A stretch of 64,000 nucleotides of DNA. It comes from Sequoia sempervirens. Its lineage: Eukaryota > Streptophyta > Pinopsida > Cupressales > Cupressaceae. A program made the translations under genes and the position numbers. The notes below the pieces were generated by a model. It did not search any database and was not told where the DNA came from. It was given only the letters and a program-made list of their open reading frames with translations. The DNA lies in assembly GCA_007258455.2 (NCBI GenBank), contig VDFB02000003.1, forward strand, positions 46,503,889 through 46,567,888. Reading direction: 5' to 3'. Position 1 is the stretch's first letter. Every line of letters starts with the position of its first letter. Positions 35,671 through 49,040 of the stretch are shown here, in pieces.

Positions 35671-36424
35671 AATGCAAACACTTATGCCTAGGAGAAATAC
35701 ATTGATCACATGTCAAAGGTTAATTTGTTCCTTGCACGAGTTGTATAAGGAGGTAGTCAGATTTTGGTTGTTGTGGACACATTAACATGGTGCTTGAGCC
35801 TTGAACAAATCTTAGGTGGTCACGAGTGCTTGTTGATGATTAACGGACTGTGGTGCATCCAACAATAAACTCTTTTTAAGTTTCTATGTTATGTTAATTA
35901 TGCTTTAGTTAAGAAACGACGTAACTTTTGTCAATGGACCTGAAGCTTGTTGCTTCCCATACAAATAGGAAAACCAAGGTCCAATTTTGATCATCATGTC
36001 ATCATCATTTCAATCCATTAGAATAGATACTAGACCATCTCATCCATTTATTCATATCAAAAGAACTCATGTTATGTATGTTTATATTTTGAGCAATATA
36101 ATGGAGTAGATACATTATAACTCGTAATCAATTTTCAATGTTCAATTGCTATGTTGATTTTCATGCTTATTTATTGCTTTGTTGTCTCCAAAGTGGTCTT
36201 TTCAAGTTGTTTAAATCTGCAAGATTTATCAGGGCACATTTGTTGTTATTGTGTGGATGCTTTGATTGGTTTCTGGTTAGGTGTGAATTAAAGTCCTTTC
36301 AAATAATTTAATTTAATTGGTTCATATTAAGGATTAAAGTCCTCTTAGAGATTGGCACCCTCTTATGGTCTAAAAACTTGCATTTTTGAGACCCAACAGA
36401 TTGCAAATAACTCTGAAAATTTAG
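35671..36424. other. No gene recognised
   Basis: A+T-rich sequence downstream of the unknown ORF; possible 3' region of that element, but no polypurine tract or LTR end was identified. Confidence 0.4.
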
Positions 36425-36580
36425 AAGTCTATGAAACCATGTATATATTCTATGAAACAATGTATATATTCTTGTACTTGTAAATATTCTTGTACTTGTA
36501 AATATTCTTGTACTTGTATATTCTATGAAACATTCCTTATTTTCTATGAAACAGTGTATATATTCTTGTACTTGTAAATA
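36425..36580 (+). repeat. Compound short tandem repeat
   Basis: Alternating TTCTTGTACTTGTAAATA and TTCTATGAAACA(A/G)TGTATA units, repeated several times. Simple-sequence expansion in non-coding DNA. Confidence 0.8.
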
Positions 36581-37489
36581 TTATTTTAATGTTATGTCTA
36601 TTAAAGAAAATAGAGTTTGAATAAAAAATTCTTCACCCTTTTTTGTAAGTGAGTATGTGAATTATTTTTTAAGGAAAAATCTTATAGTGTTTACATTTTC
36701 ATTTTACTAGTTTCAAATCTTCATTTTCTATGTATATAAAATTGTATGTGCTCTTTATCTCTAATGACATAAAACAATAATGTCATTAGAATCAGGGTTT
36801 TCAATTTCAGCACCATCATTGTCCACACTTTTCATATCCTGTTCACTTTTATGTACAATCATCAAATTTTTATTTTTATTTCTTGTCCCAGTTAATCTTG
36901 ATTCCTTTCAACACAACACATTAGGTTGCATGTTAAATTTCAAACATTTTCTTTGCATTTTTTGTATATATTATTTTCTCAGTGCATCATTATGTAACAA
37001 CAATTTCACTTCTGAGATATACAGTAAAAATAAATGAAATCACATGTTTTCTTTGTCAAGGGAAATGTATAGTGAATACCCTATGTCTTTCAGATAAGTG
37101 TGCAATCGAAATAAGACATAACTGATTGAATTTGATTTTCTACTGTACAATTGTTTTCTATGTGCTTTTTACTTTTTGCATGTGGATTACCCTCAGAAAG
37201 AGACTACTTATATTTTCTTAAATGAATCCTTTACATTTCCTAACTACGAAAGGAATTTATTGCTTGAAAATAGGTTCGTGAACTTCATACAAATTAAGAT
37301 TGGTGTAAAAGGCCATCCCCACAAATTTTGTTTGGTCTAGAATTATAATGGAAAATTAAAAAAACTTGCTAGGAGAATAAAATAGGTTTTCAATTGTCCA
37401 AGTACAACATAATATTACTGAAGCATTTCAAAGTTTAGGCCATAAGAATCATCCTTTTTTTAACATGGATTGCAAATAATTCCGAAAAC
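36581..37489. other. No gene recognised
   Basis: A+T-rich; includes the partner (37395-37476) of the short repeat at 31343. Confidence 0.5.
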
Positions 37490-40400
37490 TTAGAAGTCTT
37501 GGTCTTTAACATTATTGTCTGCTACAATGTCATCTAGTGTATCATTGTCAATGTTCATATGTTCTTTCAAGTATTTAATATTAGCATCATCCTCATCTTG
37601 ACTTGCTTCATCTTCATCATCATTGAAATTTGACTGTAGACCATCTATATTGTTACCAGATGTATTTGGATCATCATTTTCTATACCATCCATATTTTGT
37701 TCTTCCATAACATCATCTAACTCTAGATTGTTGTATTCTTGTGCCTAAACATAACCATCTTCAACATCATCGTGGATGTCAATTTCTTTGATGTTCTCTA
37801 ATCCCTCTCTCTCATTTTGTTGGCCATCATTGTTTTGCTCAGTATCCACTAATGCATCATCAAATACATGCCTTAATCTTGGATCATAATGTATGAAAAA
37901 TATCCATTCGGGTCCAAAATATCTTCATAGAAAAATACCTGCATAAAAATGACATACATATATTAGACATATGTTATAACAATTTTATTGATTAATAAAC
38001 ACATGTATATATTCGCAATAAGCTATGAATTAATAGATTAATGATCACTACTGCTTCTTGTTTGAGTTAAAGAAATACCTACTCACAATGAATTGGTAGA
38101 ACATAAGGCTCCTTATCCTCCGGTAGGAACGATGAGGAATCTATAGAAAACAATCCACTATGGGTATCATGTCTTCATGTCCTCTCAAATGCTTCATACC
38201 ATCTACACTTAAAAATACAACATTTAAAAGAGCAGTAATCCAACTCAATAATTTATTGTAGTTTCCCAACATATTGTAGATTCCCTTCAATTATATTCTT
38301 GTCTTTTGAGCTTGATCGACTAGATTTCTTGAAGTCAACCATGATGCCACAATTGAAGGATCGTCTCTTTACATCTACACTTTCTACACGATAATGTCGA
38401 CCATATGCCCATATTGCTAGGTATTTCCTCACCTATGAAAGACCATTTATTTCAGTGAAAACAAATATAATGACGAATATTAAAATAGTTAATACTATCA
38501 AAACTATAAGGAAACAACATTTTGTAAAATTCTAACTATACCTTTCTTTCACATCCTCTAGACATGTTGATTTCATCTTCTGTTATGTTTGAATTTGTAC
38601 ATGCATCTTCTATTTGATTTTGAATTTGTTTAGTAACCCATTCTAGTGTGCAATCTTCACCCCATTCCACAAGCATATGAGTGGGAAGTGGAGTATTCCT
38701 TGGGTTCAATCTCTTAATCTGTCTCCTTGCTTCTAACACTTCTCTCTTTTTATCATACAAATCAATCCATTTGTTCATAAAGTCCATGTGGCACAGAATG
38801 AACTTGTCGAGTATAGAAATTTCGTCTACACCTATTACATGTCAACATGTTTATTTCAAACTCCAAATGTCATGTTGTTAATTTGACAAATAAATTATAG
38901 AGTAAATTAATGATTGCAAGAAAAACAACCACATTGATCGTGAATTTACTTACTAATTTCTACTTCAACACCATTAGATTTTGGTTTTTCTCCATCAATA
39001 ATATTTGATGCTCGTTCTCCATCCGAGACACATGGACCATCTTTAAAATACTTACCAAGGAATTCACACAAGAAGAAAAATGCTTCATTCAATACATACC
39101 CTTTAGCAATGCAACCCTTTGGATGTGCCTTTTTTCGGACATATCTTTTAAGATTTTTCATATACCTCTCAAAGAAAAACATCCACCTCGTTGATACGAC
39201 ACCCACCAATTCAATGTCATCAACTAGGTGTATAAGTAAATGGACTTGTAGGGAGCTCCTTCTCAAATACACATACAATTTTTGCAATTTCCTTCTTCCA
39301 CTTTGGGACTTCAGATTCATGGATCTCCTTAGAGGTCACCCACCTAATATAAGAATAGTAAATTAGTATGAACCTTTAGTCATAAATTAAAATGCAATAT
39401 AATATCTCTATGTCTCTCACACATGAACATTTCATATAACCACATACCTTGTAAATGTTGACAATCGACTTATGGTATTCCTTAAGTCAACTGTAAGACA
39501 AGAATCCCCCCTAATTGCCAATGACATGATATGCTATCAAACACATTTATGAAAAGTTCATTAGTAATTTTTTCTCACACAACAAAATATCAAAATAAAT
39601 TTAGTGTTTAATCAATGTTACCAATAAATGTTAAATGTTGATATGTAATACCTTCATTAAATTATGAAAATCATGTGTTCTAAATTTTGTGATATGTCCA
39701 TCAATGGTAAAAGCTTTAGCCAATGATGACCCATAGCCAGTAGGCATCCTTATTGAATGGATGACATTTTTTAGTTGGTCTAGCTCTTTTTTTTTCAAAA
39801 TCCATGGAGCTTTTGCATATTTTTCATTTTCCCTGTTTGGCCACAAATGTTTTCTATCAAATTTGGTACACGAAAGAGAAGTATCTCTCCTCGAAGACAA
39901 GGTGTCCTTCTCTTTGCTTGATATATGTCAAAATATAGAATTTGGGACATTTTTGAAGATGTGCATATGATCTAATAGGTGAGATATTAATAGATCCTTC
40001 AAGTAAGGGAGCTCATAAAATATGGATTTCCTTTTCATTCCTTCTGGCATATTAACTACAACTTGTTATGGTTCTTCAATTGAATCACCCCAATCAAAAA
40101 AATCCTCCCAAGCTTTCAATTCAACATCTTCATACTTCTTATGCCAATCACCTGGACCCATAATCATGGGAGGGCCTCTATTTTCAACTTTTCCATCAAA
40201 TTGATTCTTCAAGCGATTTCTAAACCTATGATCTAGTGGTAGAAAAACCCTGGTGTTTGCGTAAATAAATTTATGTAGATCTTTAGAATACCACCCTTGA
40301 AATTGTTCTGTACATCTTGGACATGCAAATATCCCCTTTGTTTGATGCCCTGCAATTCAATAAGTAATGTTAATAAGATAAAAAAATAGTATAAAACTAA

Positions 40401-42440
40401 GTATGAAAGTTGGGATGAAAATAAATTATGAGTGTAAATACGTAAATATTTTATCTTACCAGAACAAACACCAAGTCCTGGGAAATCATGAATAGTCCAA
40501 CATAGCACACCATACAACATGAAGGACCTATTTGATGGAGGATGTGATATGTCATAAATTTTTATGCCTTTCCATAGCAGTTGCATCTCATCAATAAAAG
40601 GCGCAAGATAAACATCCATGTTTTTAACTTGATGTTTTCCTGGAACAATGAGAGATAGCATAAGGTGCTCCTTTCTAACACTCATCCATGGGGGAATATT
40701 GTATACTATCAATCCGACTGGCCAAACACTATAATTTGAGATCAGGAAAGAGAATGGGCACACTCCATCAATTGCAAGACCAAACCTAATACTATAGGGT
40801 TCATCTTTGAATTTTGTTGTTCATTTTTGCTCTATGTTTCATTGCTTTGGAGTCGGCCGAAATTCACATGAATCCATCTTTACTCCTGTTCTTTGCATGT
40901 CAGTACATCAATTGTGCTAGTGAATTGCAACAAAACATTCATTGAAGTCTAGGTATAATTGGCATGTCACGTAAAACCTTCTTTGGAACTGTAGGACCTT
41001 GTACATCTATATGATATCTCTTCTCTTTGCATACAAGGAATTCTACCTTGTTTTGATATTCATCTCTATATAAAATGCAATCATTTTTACATGAATGAAT
41101 TTTCTTATATTCAATCCCCAACTCAACCAACAACAGACGCGCCTCTCTGCAAGTTGATGGAAACACATTCTCTTCAAGGAATATTTTAGTTTCTAGTGCC
41201 CTGTAAGATTGCCAGAGATTAAATCAATTGAATGTTTGACTTATGATGAACATGTTCCATATGAGATTAAATCAATTGAATGTTTACGAATTATGTACAC
41301 CAATTGACAATGCAAAGTAGGAAATATATTTCAACTCACTTCAGTAGGGTAGTGAATCCTTTGTCTAACCAACCAAATAGTGACTTGATTTCTAATAATA
41401 TTAATGTGCATGCCAGTTTTGAGGTTCTACTTACACCTGATTTGAACATAGGTTTCTTCATTGCTTGCTTGATGGAGTCTTTGATGTCATTATCATCAAA
41501 ATTATGTTGGTGGTAATTACGCCTACTATCATCGTTACTGTCAACCATATCATCATTATTGTCATCATTGTTTCCATCCCCAAAGAAACCTGTAAGAATT
41601 TCATTCAATCCTTCTTCATGCACTGCATTTTCACTATCATGATTATCCTCATTGAGGCTAGGTGGCATGTCATCAGTGTATGTGACTCTCATTAGCTCTT
41701 CAAATTTCTCAGGTGGTAGTGTTCTCTTCAATCTTGCTCTTCTCACCCTGGTATGGTTTAAAGGATGGCTTGGATCACCCCATCCAAATCTTAATAACCC
41801 AGTTGGATCTTGGGTATTAGTATAATGTGTTTCATCAAAATCTTCTACCTATCAACAAACGCAAGCATTATTTAATGTTTGGCAACAATTGGATAAATCA
41901 TAAATGTATCAATTTCAAATAAATATAATCAAATATCGCTTAAAAAATATAAATATAAATTGTATGAACATATATACATCAATTGAATAATGGAACATTA
42001 TTTTATAGACTACCTTTTTTATACAATAATTTAAATAAAACACAATTTTGACAACATAGTTTATAAAACATTAGTACACACTCATTTATTATTCTTTGGT
42101 TTTAATCGATTGTAGGAGGCATACGACCGACCGGAAGCTCATCATATATGTAATGTCTTTGTACAATCACACATTTGAATTTTTTCTTTCCACAACATAC
42201 AAAACATCCACAAACAACAATTTTCTCAAAGTATTCATCCCATGTACTATAGTCATGACCTACCTCTTCTTTAGTGCAATCATTTGTTGTTTCTACAATA
42301 TACATTGTCATATCCTCTTCCACCCATTTTCATCTACGTGATTTAACAATTTTAGGTCCATGTCCACATACATATCTTCTTCTTTTGCTAGTTGAACGCT
42401 TAGGCTCTGCATTTGCTCCAATCTCCATCTAAAATAATCA
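37490..42440 (-). pseudogene. CACTA (En/Spm) transposase, TNP2 type, decayed
   Basis: Minus-strand pieces in the family order. 41746-41336: acidic N-terminal region. 41166-40939: EYKKIHSCKNDCILYRDE and VPKKVLRDMPIIPRLQ. 40763-40233: YSVWPVGLIVYNIPPWMSVR, MDVYLAPFIDEMQLLWKGI and LCWTIHDFPGLG, the transposase core. 39900-39631: IRMPTGYGSSLAKAF and THDFHNLMKVLHI. 39320-38946: LVDDIELVGVVSTRWMFFFE and HPKGCIAKGYVLNEA. 38787-38536: LVEWGEDCTLEW. Near 38400-38200: VDFKKSSRSSSKDKN and IIELDYC. Near 38150: SFLPEDKEPYVLP. An acidic C-terminus ends at 37490. Splice-like breaks, frameshifts and stops divide it; some breaks are introns. The protein would bind the element ends and cut and paste the transposon. 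Confidence 0.85.
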
Positions 42441-42924
42441 ACAACATGCATTAATTTATGTCAAGATTGGATAATACATTATAAATTTCAATAATACTGT
42501 GAAAAAAGATGAACGTATCACAAAATTGCATCAGATCATGTTTTCCTAAGTTAAGTCAAAATTTGAGTACCTAATTTGATATGACATGATTTGTTTCCAT
42601 GGCCTTGTCTCGCCCCTATAATACACAACATAGTAAATAGTGTTTAGTACACCAATTATATCATTTCAATGAGTATGCTATCTGACACAAAACCTCACTT
42701 TAGTCATATATTTGACATATTGATATCTTCTCTATGTTGTAGATTTGTGAATTCATAAACACCTTCCTCCTTTGGTTGAGGTTGCTTTCTCTTCTTACCT
42801 CTATTGTATTTGTAGATTCCATTGTCTCATCTATTTCTACCCACTTTCCTCTCAGTGATTTAGTATTTCTACGTCATCCACATCCTCTCTCCATGGCCTC
42901 CTCTGTGAATAAAAATGTTGCCAT
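42441..42924. other. No gene recognised
   Basis: Region upstream of the TNP2 transposase (minus strand), probably its 5' untranslated or intron sequence. Confidence 0.4.
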
Positions 42925-43235
42925 AGAAGCTTTCACCGCACTACCGCTAAGAAGGAAGAAGCAACTTGTGGGACTATAGTAAAAACCACTCTACCGCACT
43001 GAGCTGATGAAGGAGCCGCGAGATAGTGGTGGTCACTGCACTACCACACGCCAATGGTAGAAGACTTGCGGGAGTCACCACAACATCGCCAGGAACAGAA
43101 GGAAGACTCACGTGCCGCCACAAAATCTTTCACCACACTACCGCTGAGAAGGATGAAGCACCTTGTAGGACTGCAGTAAAAACTACTCTACCACACCGAG
43201 CTGATGAAGGAGCCACGAGACAGTGGTGGTCACAA
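42925..43235 (+). repeat. ~200-bp spaced duplication
   Basis: 42931-43035 (TTCACCGCACTACCGCTAAG to GTGGTGGTCAC) recurs at 43132-43235 with about 90% identity, separated by a C+A-rich spacer. The block is richer in G+C than its surroundings. No coding signal; it could be a subterminal part of the CACTA element. Confidence 0.7.
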
Positions 43236-43580
43236 AAACAAGGCAGGAGTTGTAATTATTTCCAACACTCTGGATCCTGTGATACAAAACAATGAAAATA
43301 GTCACTATACAGCAATGATAGGCGCCCAATTAGGTGCACTTGGTGCCACCTTAGGCGCCCCAAACAAATTACATTAATGGCCAAAAGTCGGTGCTAAAGT
43401 TGGCATGAACTAACACCGACTAAAGCACCGACTAATGGATCAAAATCAAAAATTTAAAAATTTCCCACGTGAAGGAAGAAATCAGATGACAAAAAAGGGA
43501 AAAATGTCGCGCGAAGGAAGAGAGCAGGGCACTACCAGCAACTCCTAAGAAATTCGATTTAGTTTGCGACACTATAGGTA
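43236..43580. other. Possible CACTA subterminal region
   Basis: Contains repeated words on both strands, such as GTCGGTGCTAAAGT, ACACCGACTAAAGCACCGACTA and TAGGCGCC. These are typical of transposase-binding subterminal regions, but no clean CACTA or TAGTG end is seen. Confidence 0.35.
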
Positions 43581-43997
43581 AGGTTACAATTTTTTTTTCT
43601 TGGTTGAATTTGTGATTGTTTACTGCTCTTTGTATTGCATTTTAATTTGTGATTATTTATTGGTTCATGGCCTAACTTGTCTAGGCAACCTCTAAATTGT
43701 CCCATCATTATAAATTGTAAAACCTTTGAGGAACCAACAAAATTTTTTACCCTACCCATTTGAGCTTTGGCTCAAAATATTATAGCACGAAGCTAGGATG
43801 CCTCTATATTCTTTCCCTAACCTAGGTATCAAGGAAATAGTGAATTGCTTGGAAAATCTAGGAATTGGGTCAGTCACTGTTGAGCAACTATTGAAAATAA
43901 ATGCAGAAACCACTTGGTTTTGCCCAGTCGCGCCATAGTCACCAATGCCATGAAAAATCCATGCGAGATTGCATTATGAAAGAGTTTTCATGATAAT

Positions 43998-44078
43998 GTT
44001 ATCAACACTAAGCAAACCCAACGAACATATTTTCCCTAGGTTATCAACACTAAGCAAACCCAGCGAACATATTTTCCC
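43998..44078 (+). repeat. 42-bp tandem duplication
   Basis: TTATCAACACTAAGCAAACC through ATTTTCCC occurs twice in a row with one difference. Confidence 0.85.
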
Positions 44079-44339
44079 AAAAAAAAAAAATTCATACCAC
44101 AAAATGGACGAAAACTTTCATACCTAACAGTGTGTACTTCGTTTGCCTCCATAAACTGGACAAAAATAATTTTCCCTAGGTCGCCTCAAAATGTCAAGCA
44201 ATAGAAGGAAGGGAGCATTGTCAGTAGACTCTTGCCACAATGAGTCAATTCATTTTCAATTTATAGATTTGTAAATTTTCCCATTGTTTCTTTGACTTTG
44301 ACTTTTTAGTTTTTTATTTCTAAATTTAAAAGAAGAAAT

Positions 44340-45616
44340 ATAATTTAAAAATATATATATAGGGACATGAGACTGACAAAGATAAAGAGGAATTGGCTTC
44401 CATATTGGGGGTAGAGGCAGTGAACAAATTGGTTAATGTGGACTAGACAATGCTTGTCAGATACATAGAAAAACAATCTGGTAATATCCCTCAAACATTG
44501 CAAACAAATCAATTGATTCCCCAACCAATCCTGGATCGAGCAAAAGATCTAGGAGGAAATCAGTGATAGTAAACTCTAAGAATGTGGAACAGGGAGCAGA
44601 TACTTCCAATGTCTCAACCACTCCTGGGACACAAACTTCTTCCACCACACCATGTTATCAATCTTGCATTGGTAGCTACATTACGAAGATAGAATACGAG
44701 GTGGTTTCAAGGGAAGTTTGAATGACGGATGCTAGGAAAACGTTTGTGAATAGGTTGAAGGAATCATGCCTTCAACGATTCAAAAACCATCTACATTTTC
44801 CATTCTCACAGATACCCATGCATCTGAAAAAATAACTTATCCATGACATGGAGACTGATTTTGGCACAGGTTAGTCTGTAAAGAAGATAAATCTATGAAT
44901 GTCTCAAAATTGCAAGAGATTTCGATGCAACCAAACAAAGAAGATAAAAAAATCCCTCCTAAGCTAAGGCAGAAAAGAAGGCCAATTGATGTAAGTGTCA
45001 AAGTATGGAAAGAGCTTGTAAAAGCATATGAGAAGTCTGATGCATGAAGGAAGTCCAGTGAGGAGAGTATGCAATTATTTAAATTTTCTCATAAGATTAT
45101 ATCAAATTTATTAAATGATATTTAAATTTAAATTGTGCATAGTTAAATTGAATTAGTATATGTTTCAGGACAAGGCCTCTAAGGCTAGGCTTGAGAAACT
45201 TTGTGCCACACATTGCAATGGCCAGAAAGGTTTACAGGCCTTGATATGTACATTTGTAAGTATATTTAATATGTTAAATGATTTTTTTTTATTTCCTTAG
45301 AAAAAGTAAATGATTGCATATTGATTATTTTAACTAGTCTATGTGCCATGTTTTGACAAGAGGAGAAATATGGCCGCCATCCAAATCAATTTGAAAAGAA
45401 TATGTTACAAAACAAAAAGTGGAACGATTTTGTAATCTCGATAGAGAACGAGGTATCAATAGTTGAGTTTCAATAACTTAGTTGGATATTGTTGTGTTAA
45501 TATGTCAATTTGCATCTCTTGTGTTGAGTTGTTTATTGATGTGTAGGATGAGTAAATAGAGCTCAAATCTTATGATTACAAGATGACCGTTTATGTGCAT
45601 GAATAAATAGTAGAAG
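44340..45616 (+). pseudogene. Possible exons of an unidentified gene (perhaps CACTA second ORF)
   Basis: Several short plus-strand stretches look coding and end in donor-like GT: around 44360-44450, 44690-44880 (TDARKTFVNRLKESCLQRFK), 45180-45257 (DKASKARLEKLCATHCNGQK followed by GTAAG) and 45360-45455. Stops occur in several. The exon order and Lys/Arg content resemble the second ORF that accompanies TNP2 in plant CACTA elements, but I cannot name the family from sequence alone. The last piece is cut at about 45617 by SPT16-derived sequence. Confidence 0.25.
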
Positions 45617-45619
45617 GAT

Positions 45620-46455
45620 GTACATGAACTCAATTCATTTGACTTTATGCCTCTTGGTAGGAATTCCTCTTGAATCTCTAATATCAAGTGCCCGAGACTT
45701 CCCTATAGCTTTTACTTTTCGTTGTCACCTTTCCTCTTCACTGTCAAATTCGTCTCCTTTTTCCTTATCTACATTTTTGGCTTTGACTTCTAATTCATCC
45801 CATGTTTTACCTTCCTCCTCTTCAGAATCTTCTTCTTCTTTTTCCTCCTCTAACTCCACAAGAGATTCATATTTTGAACCTTCCTCATTTGATTCGGATT
45901 CCTCTTCTACATCAAAGGGTTCATATCCTTGATCTGACTCTTCTAAATTATCAGAATTAGAATCACTAGCTTCCATGTTCAAAAATTCCCAACCACCATC
46001 TTCAATAAATTTATCTGGATCATTAGTAATAGTCTTCAAAATTGGCTGCTAGTTCAAGTTCATTTTTCTTTCATAATACTTTGTATCCATGGAGTTTAGC
46101 CATTCCTTGATGCCATCAAGTGAAGATTGAGGAATGGCCTACATGTGGAGTACATCGCGCTTGAAGTATTTGAAAACAATAGCCATATCAAATGCCTTTT
46201 TCCTAAGTCCTACTCTCTCAAGGTTAACAATTCTCAATCTCACTAATAGTGATTACTAAGAAAGGTAATTCCACCACCAACTCTACCAAATAGTTTACCG
46301 TAGGAACAATAAAAGTAGAGACTTTGAAAGGAACTCCATGAAAACCAAGCTCTCTAAATGATATATCAAACTCTAGTTCAAAATATTTTAGATGAGGTTG
46401 CTCCCATAGCTCTCTTACTTGCTTGACAAATCCTTGAAACTCTGACTTCTTAACA
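45620..46455 (-). pseudogene. SPT16: SPT16 C-terminal fragment (copy Y)
   Basis: SPT16 is the large subunit of FACT, a nuclear histone chaperone acting on H2A-H2B during transcription. The minus strand reads SEFQGFVKQVRELWEQPHLK, ELEFDISFRELGFHGVPFK, IVNLERVGLRKKAFDMAIVF (after a frameshift near 46225), DPDKFIEDGGWEFLNMEASD, then the acidic tail and GKTWDELE. It ends with a basic KRHKVK and TGA near 45635. This is the conserved C-terminal third of SPT16. Frameshifts and stops (for example after DVLHM near 46140) make it a pseudogene. It starts abruptly at about 46455 and ends at 45617, antisense to the surrounding candidate transposon exons. Confidence 0.85.
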
Positions 46456-47459
46456 TTCAAAAGATAAATGGAATGTCCTCAACACCCAGTAGAGCTATCC
46501 AAAAAAGCTAACTAAAAACACAAATGTGCTCCCGCACACAATGGCCTAATGGTTGGTTGTCATAGAAGTCAAACTACCGAAGTAAGAACACTGGTCAAGT
46601 TAACAATCACTTGCATAAACAGCTTAAATGCGTGATAAATGTTAATCAATACATTGAATTTTGAGATGCATTGAAATAATTAAAAAAAAACATGTTTTGG
46701 GGAAAATATCAGCAACGTGGGGGAAGAAAGCATTAACCCTAATAAAATATTTTTTTGTTGTTCTTGATACACCATCTGTAAGTTTTCCTTGGATGACAAT
46801 ACTGAATTTCTATATGTTGTACCCCTTAAATGTCCTACATGTTACAAATATGGAATAACAATGCACAACTTTGTATTGAGTCCAAAGGCCAAGGCATTCT
46901 AAATAAGGGTAGCCAAACTTGATAAGGATGTAGTCACTATTACACGTATTGAAAATCCAAAATAGTCATGTAAAGAAAACTACCTGTGAAAACCATAATC
47001 AATAAAATTATGCACATTAAAATATAAGTTTGAAAGCTTGCATTTTAGTCCATGCATCTAAGTCCTTGTTGAAGTTTGAGGGTGTCAACAACAAAGCTAG
47101 AATAGCTCTCCTTAAACCATAGCTAGTTTTAAATTGCAATATTTTCAAATTCAAATCAACTTCTTAGCTAAGGAAAGGATATAGGATTGTCAGGTGCTAC
47201 CTCAAATAGAGAAGGCCATAGAAAACATTGAAATAGAAGATACAATAAGTGAGACGACATAGTTGTAGACCATAGATAATCAGAATTCTTGCAATGCACA
47301 GATGCTTGTGATACAAAAAAAAAGGTTCTTACACATTGGCTAAATATATCCTCATCAAAATGACTAGAAAGAAATTTCAAATTTGTAAGTAAACTCTGAC
47401 AGTCAAGAAAAATAGTCATAAAAATTGGAAGTAAACTTTGGCAGACATGTAGGTGAACT
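46456..47459. other. No gene recognised
   Basis: Spacer between two SPT16 fragments. The part at 47160-47460 follows the SPT16 C-terminus of copy X and may be captured 3' flanking sequence. Confidence 0.4.
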
Positions 47460-48045
47460 TGATTCATCTGACTTTATGCCTCTTGGCAGACATCAAGATC
47501 TCCCCTCCTAAAGTTTGGACCACATCCATTACCTCCACATAAAGCTGGACATCCTTGGTCTTCTTGGTTCCCACGCCATGATATGGTTATGCAAATGAAA
47601 ATGAAGCAAAGTAATCATATCCTTCTCCGATGGCTGGAAGAATGCATGCTTAATGTTTTGATACATGATATCAGCTCTCTCTTTTTCTCTCATGGTTGAA
47701 TACTAAAATCCATTATGGTGGGCCTCCAAAGTTCCAGACATCTTTCATCCTCGTCCACCAAATGTTGGCCTGATCCACACGTTTGCCAACCTAATCGTCT
47801 TTTTTTTTGAAAGCTGAAGTTTCTCCTGAGTCACCAGTGTAGCTCTCTCTACCTTTTTAGACTCTTTCATTGCTACAGATCGTCTCTTGGATTTAATCAT
47901 TTGTACCACATGGTTGATGTGCTTTCAATCCTTGCATCTAAAGGAAATTTCCTTAACATAAATATTGCTAGGGAATTTCAATGTTGCCATTGTAGTTGGC
48001 ATTAAATTTGGTACCTGCAACATTGAAAATTATCCTTATATAAGA
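47460..48045 (-). pseudogene. SPT16: SPT16 fragment with internal deletion (copy X)
   Basis: Minus-strand pieces: IYVKEISFRCKD, HVVQMIKSKRRSV, VERATLVTQEKLQLSKKK, WIRPTFGGRG, GTLEAHHNGF, NIKHAFFQPSEKDMITLLHF and HLHNHIM, all from the central domain of SPT16. After VVQTLGGEI-like sequence at about 47508 it jumps directly to the C-terminal tail MSAKRHKVR and TGA. About 300 codons are therefore missing, which copies 2 and Y supply. In-frame stops replace two codons (for example after RCKD). The short stretch after the stop matches that after copy Y for about 30 bp. Confidence 0.8.
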
Positions 48046-48086
48046 ATTCCCTCCATCTTGTTGGCTTGTAATACTCTTGATGGTGG

Positions 48087-49040
48087 CTACATGAAATCTG
48101 ATTCTAATTCCTCTTCTACATCAGAGGGTTTATATCCTTGATTTGACTCTTCTGAATTATCAGAATCAAAATCACTAGCTTCCATATTCAAAAATTCCCA
48201 ACCAGTAATAGTCTTCAAAATTGGCTGCCAGTTCAAGTTCATTCTGCTTTCATAATACTGCATATCCATGGAGTTCAGCCATTCCTTGATGCCATCAAGT
48301 GAATATTGAGGAATGGCATCAATACGGAGTACATCCCACTTGAAGTATTTGAAAACAATAGCCATATCAAATTCCTTTTTCCCAAGTCCTACTCTCTCAA
48401 GGTTAACAATCTCAATCTCACTAATAGTGATTACTAAGAAAGGTAATTCCACCAACTCTACCAAACAGTTTACCATAGGAATAATAAAAGCAAAGGATTT
48501 GAAAGGAACTCCATGAAAACCAATCTCTCTAAATAGTATATCAAACTCTAGTTCAAAATATTTTAGATGAGGCTGCTCCCATAGCTCTCTTACTCGCTTG
48601 ACAAATCCTTGAAACTCTATATTGATTTTATTTTTCTTGTCCCTCTCTTGTTGTTCTTCCTCAATTTCATCAAGATCATACATTGACCTTATTTCCCCTC
48701 CTAAATTTTGGAGCACATCCATTACCTCCACATAAAACTAAAAATCCTTGGTATTCTTGGTTCCCACGCCATGATATGGTTATGTAAATGAAAATGAAGC
48801 AAAGTAATCATCGCCTTCTCCGTTGGTTGGAAGAATGCATGCTTAATGTTTTGATACATGATATCAGCTCTCTCTTCTGCTCTCATGGTTGAATACTAAA
48901 ATCCATTATGGTGGGCCTCCAGAGTTCCAGTCATCTTTCTTCCTCTTCCACCAAATGATGGCCTGATCCACAAGTCTGCTAGCCTAATTGGCTTTTTTTT
49001 TTAAAGCTGAAGTTTAAATTGACTCACCAGTATTAGCTAT
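48087..49040 (-). pseudogene. SPT16: SPT16 fragment (copy 2)
   Basis: From about 49040 the minus strand matches copy X (LWIRPSFGGRGRKMTGTLEA, NIKHAFFQPTEKAMITLLHF). A 2-bp insertion near 48770 and a TAG near 48740 break the frame. It then stays open for 214 codons (48731-48087): VMDVLQNLGGEIRSMYDLDE, EEEQQERDKKNKINIEFQGF, IVNLERVGLGKKEFDMAIVF and YYESRMNLNWQPILKTITGW. Relative to copy Y it has a 30-bp in-frame deletion removing NDPDKFIEDG-like residues. It ends in the acidic tail at 48087 and is followed at once by copy X. Confidence 0.85.

Noticed and set aside
43561..43580. CACTATAGG as a CACTA terminus
   Set aside because: No matching TIR or subterminal array pointing inward, and the word is likely to occur by chance.
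45618..45932. Ser-rich plus-strand frame of 104 codons
   Set aside because: It is the antisense of the acidic SPT16 C-terminal tail (GAA/GAG read as TTC/CTC and shifted to Ser codons).
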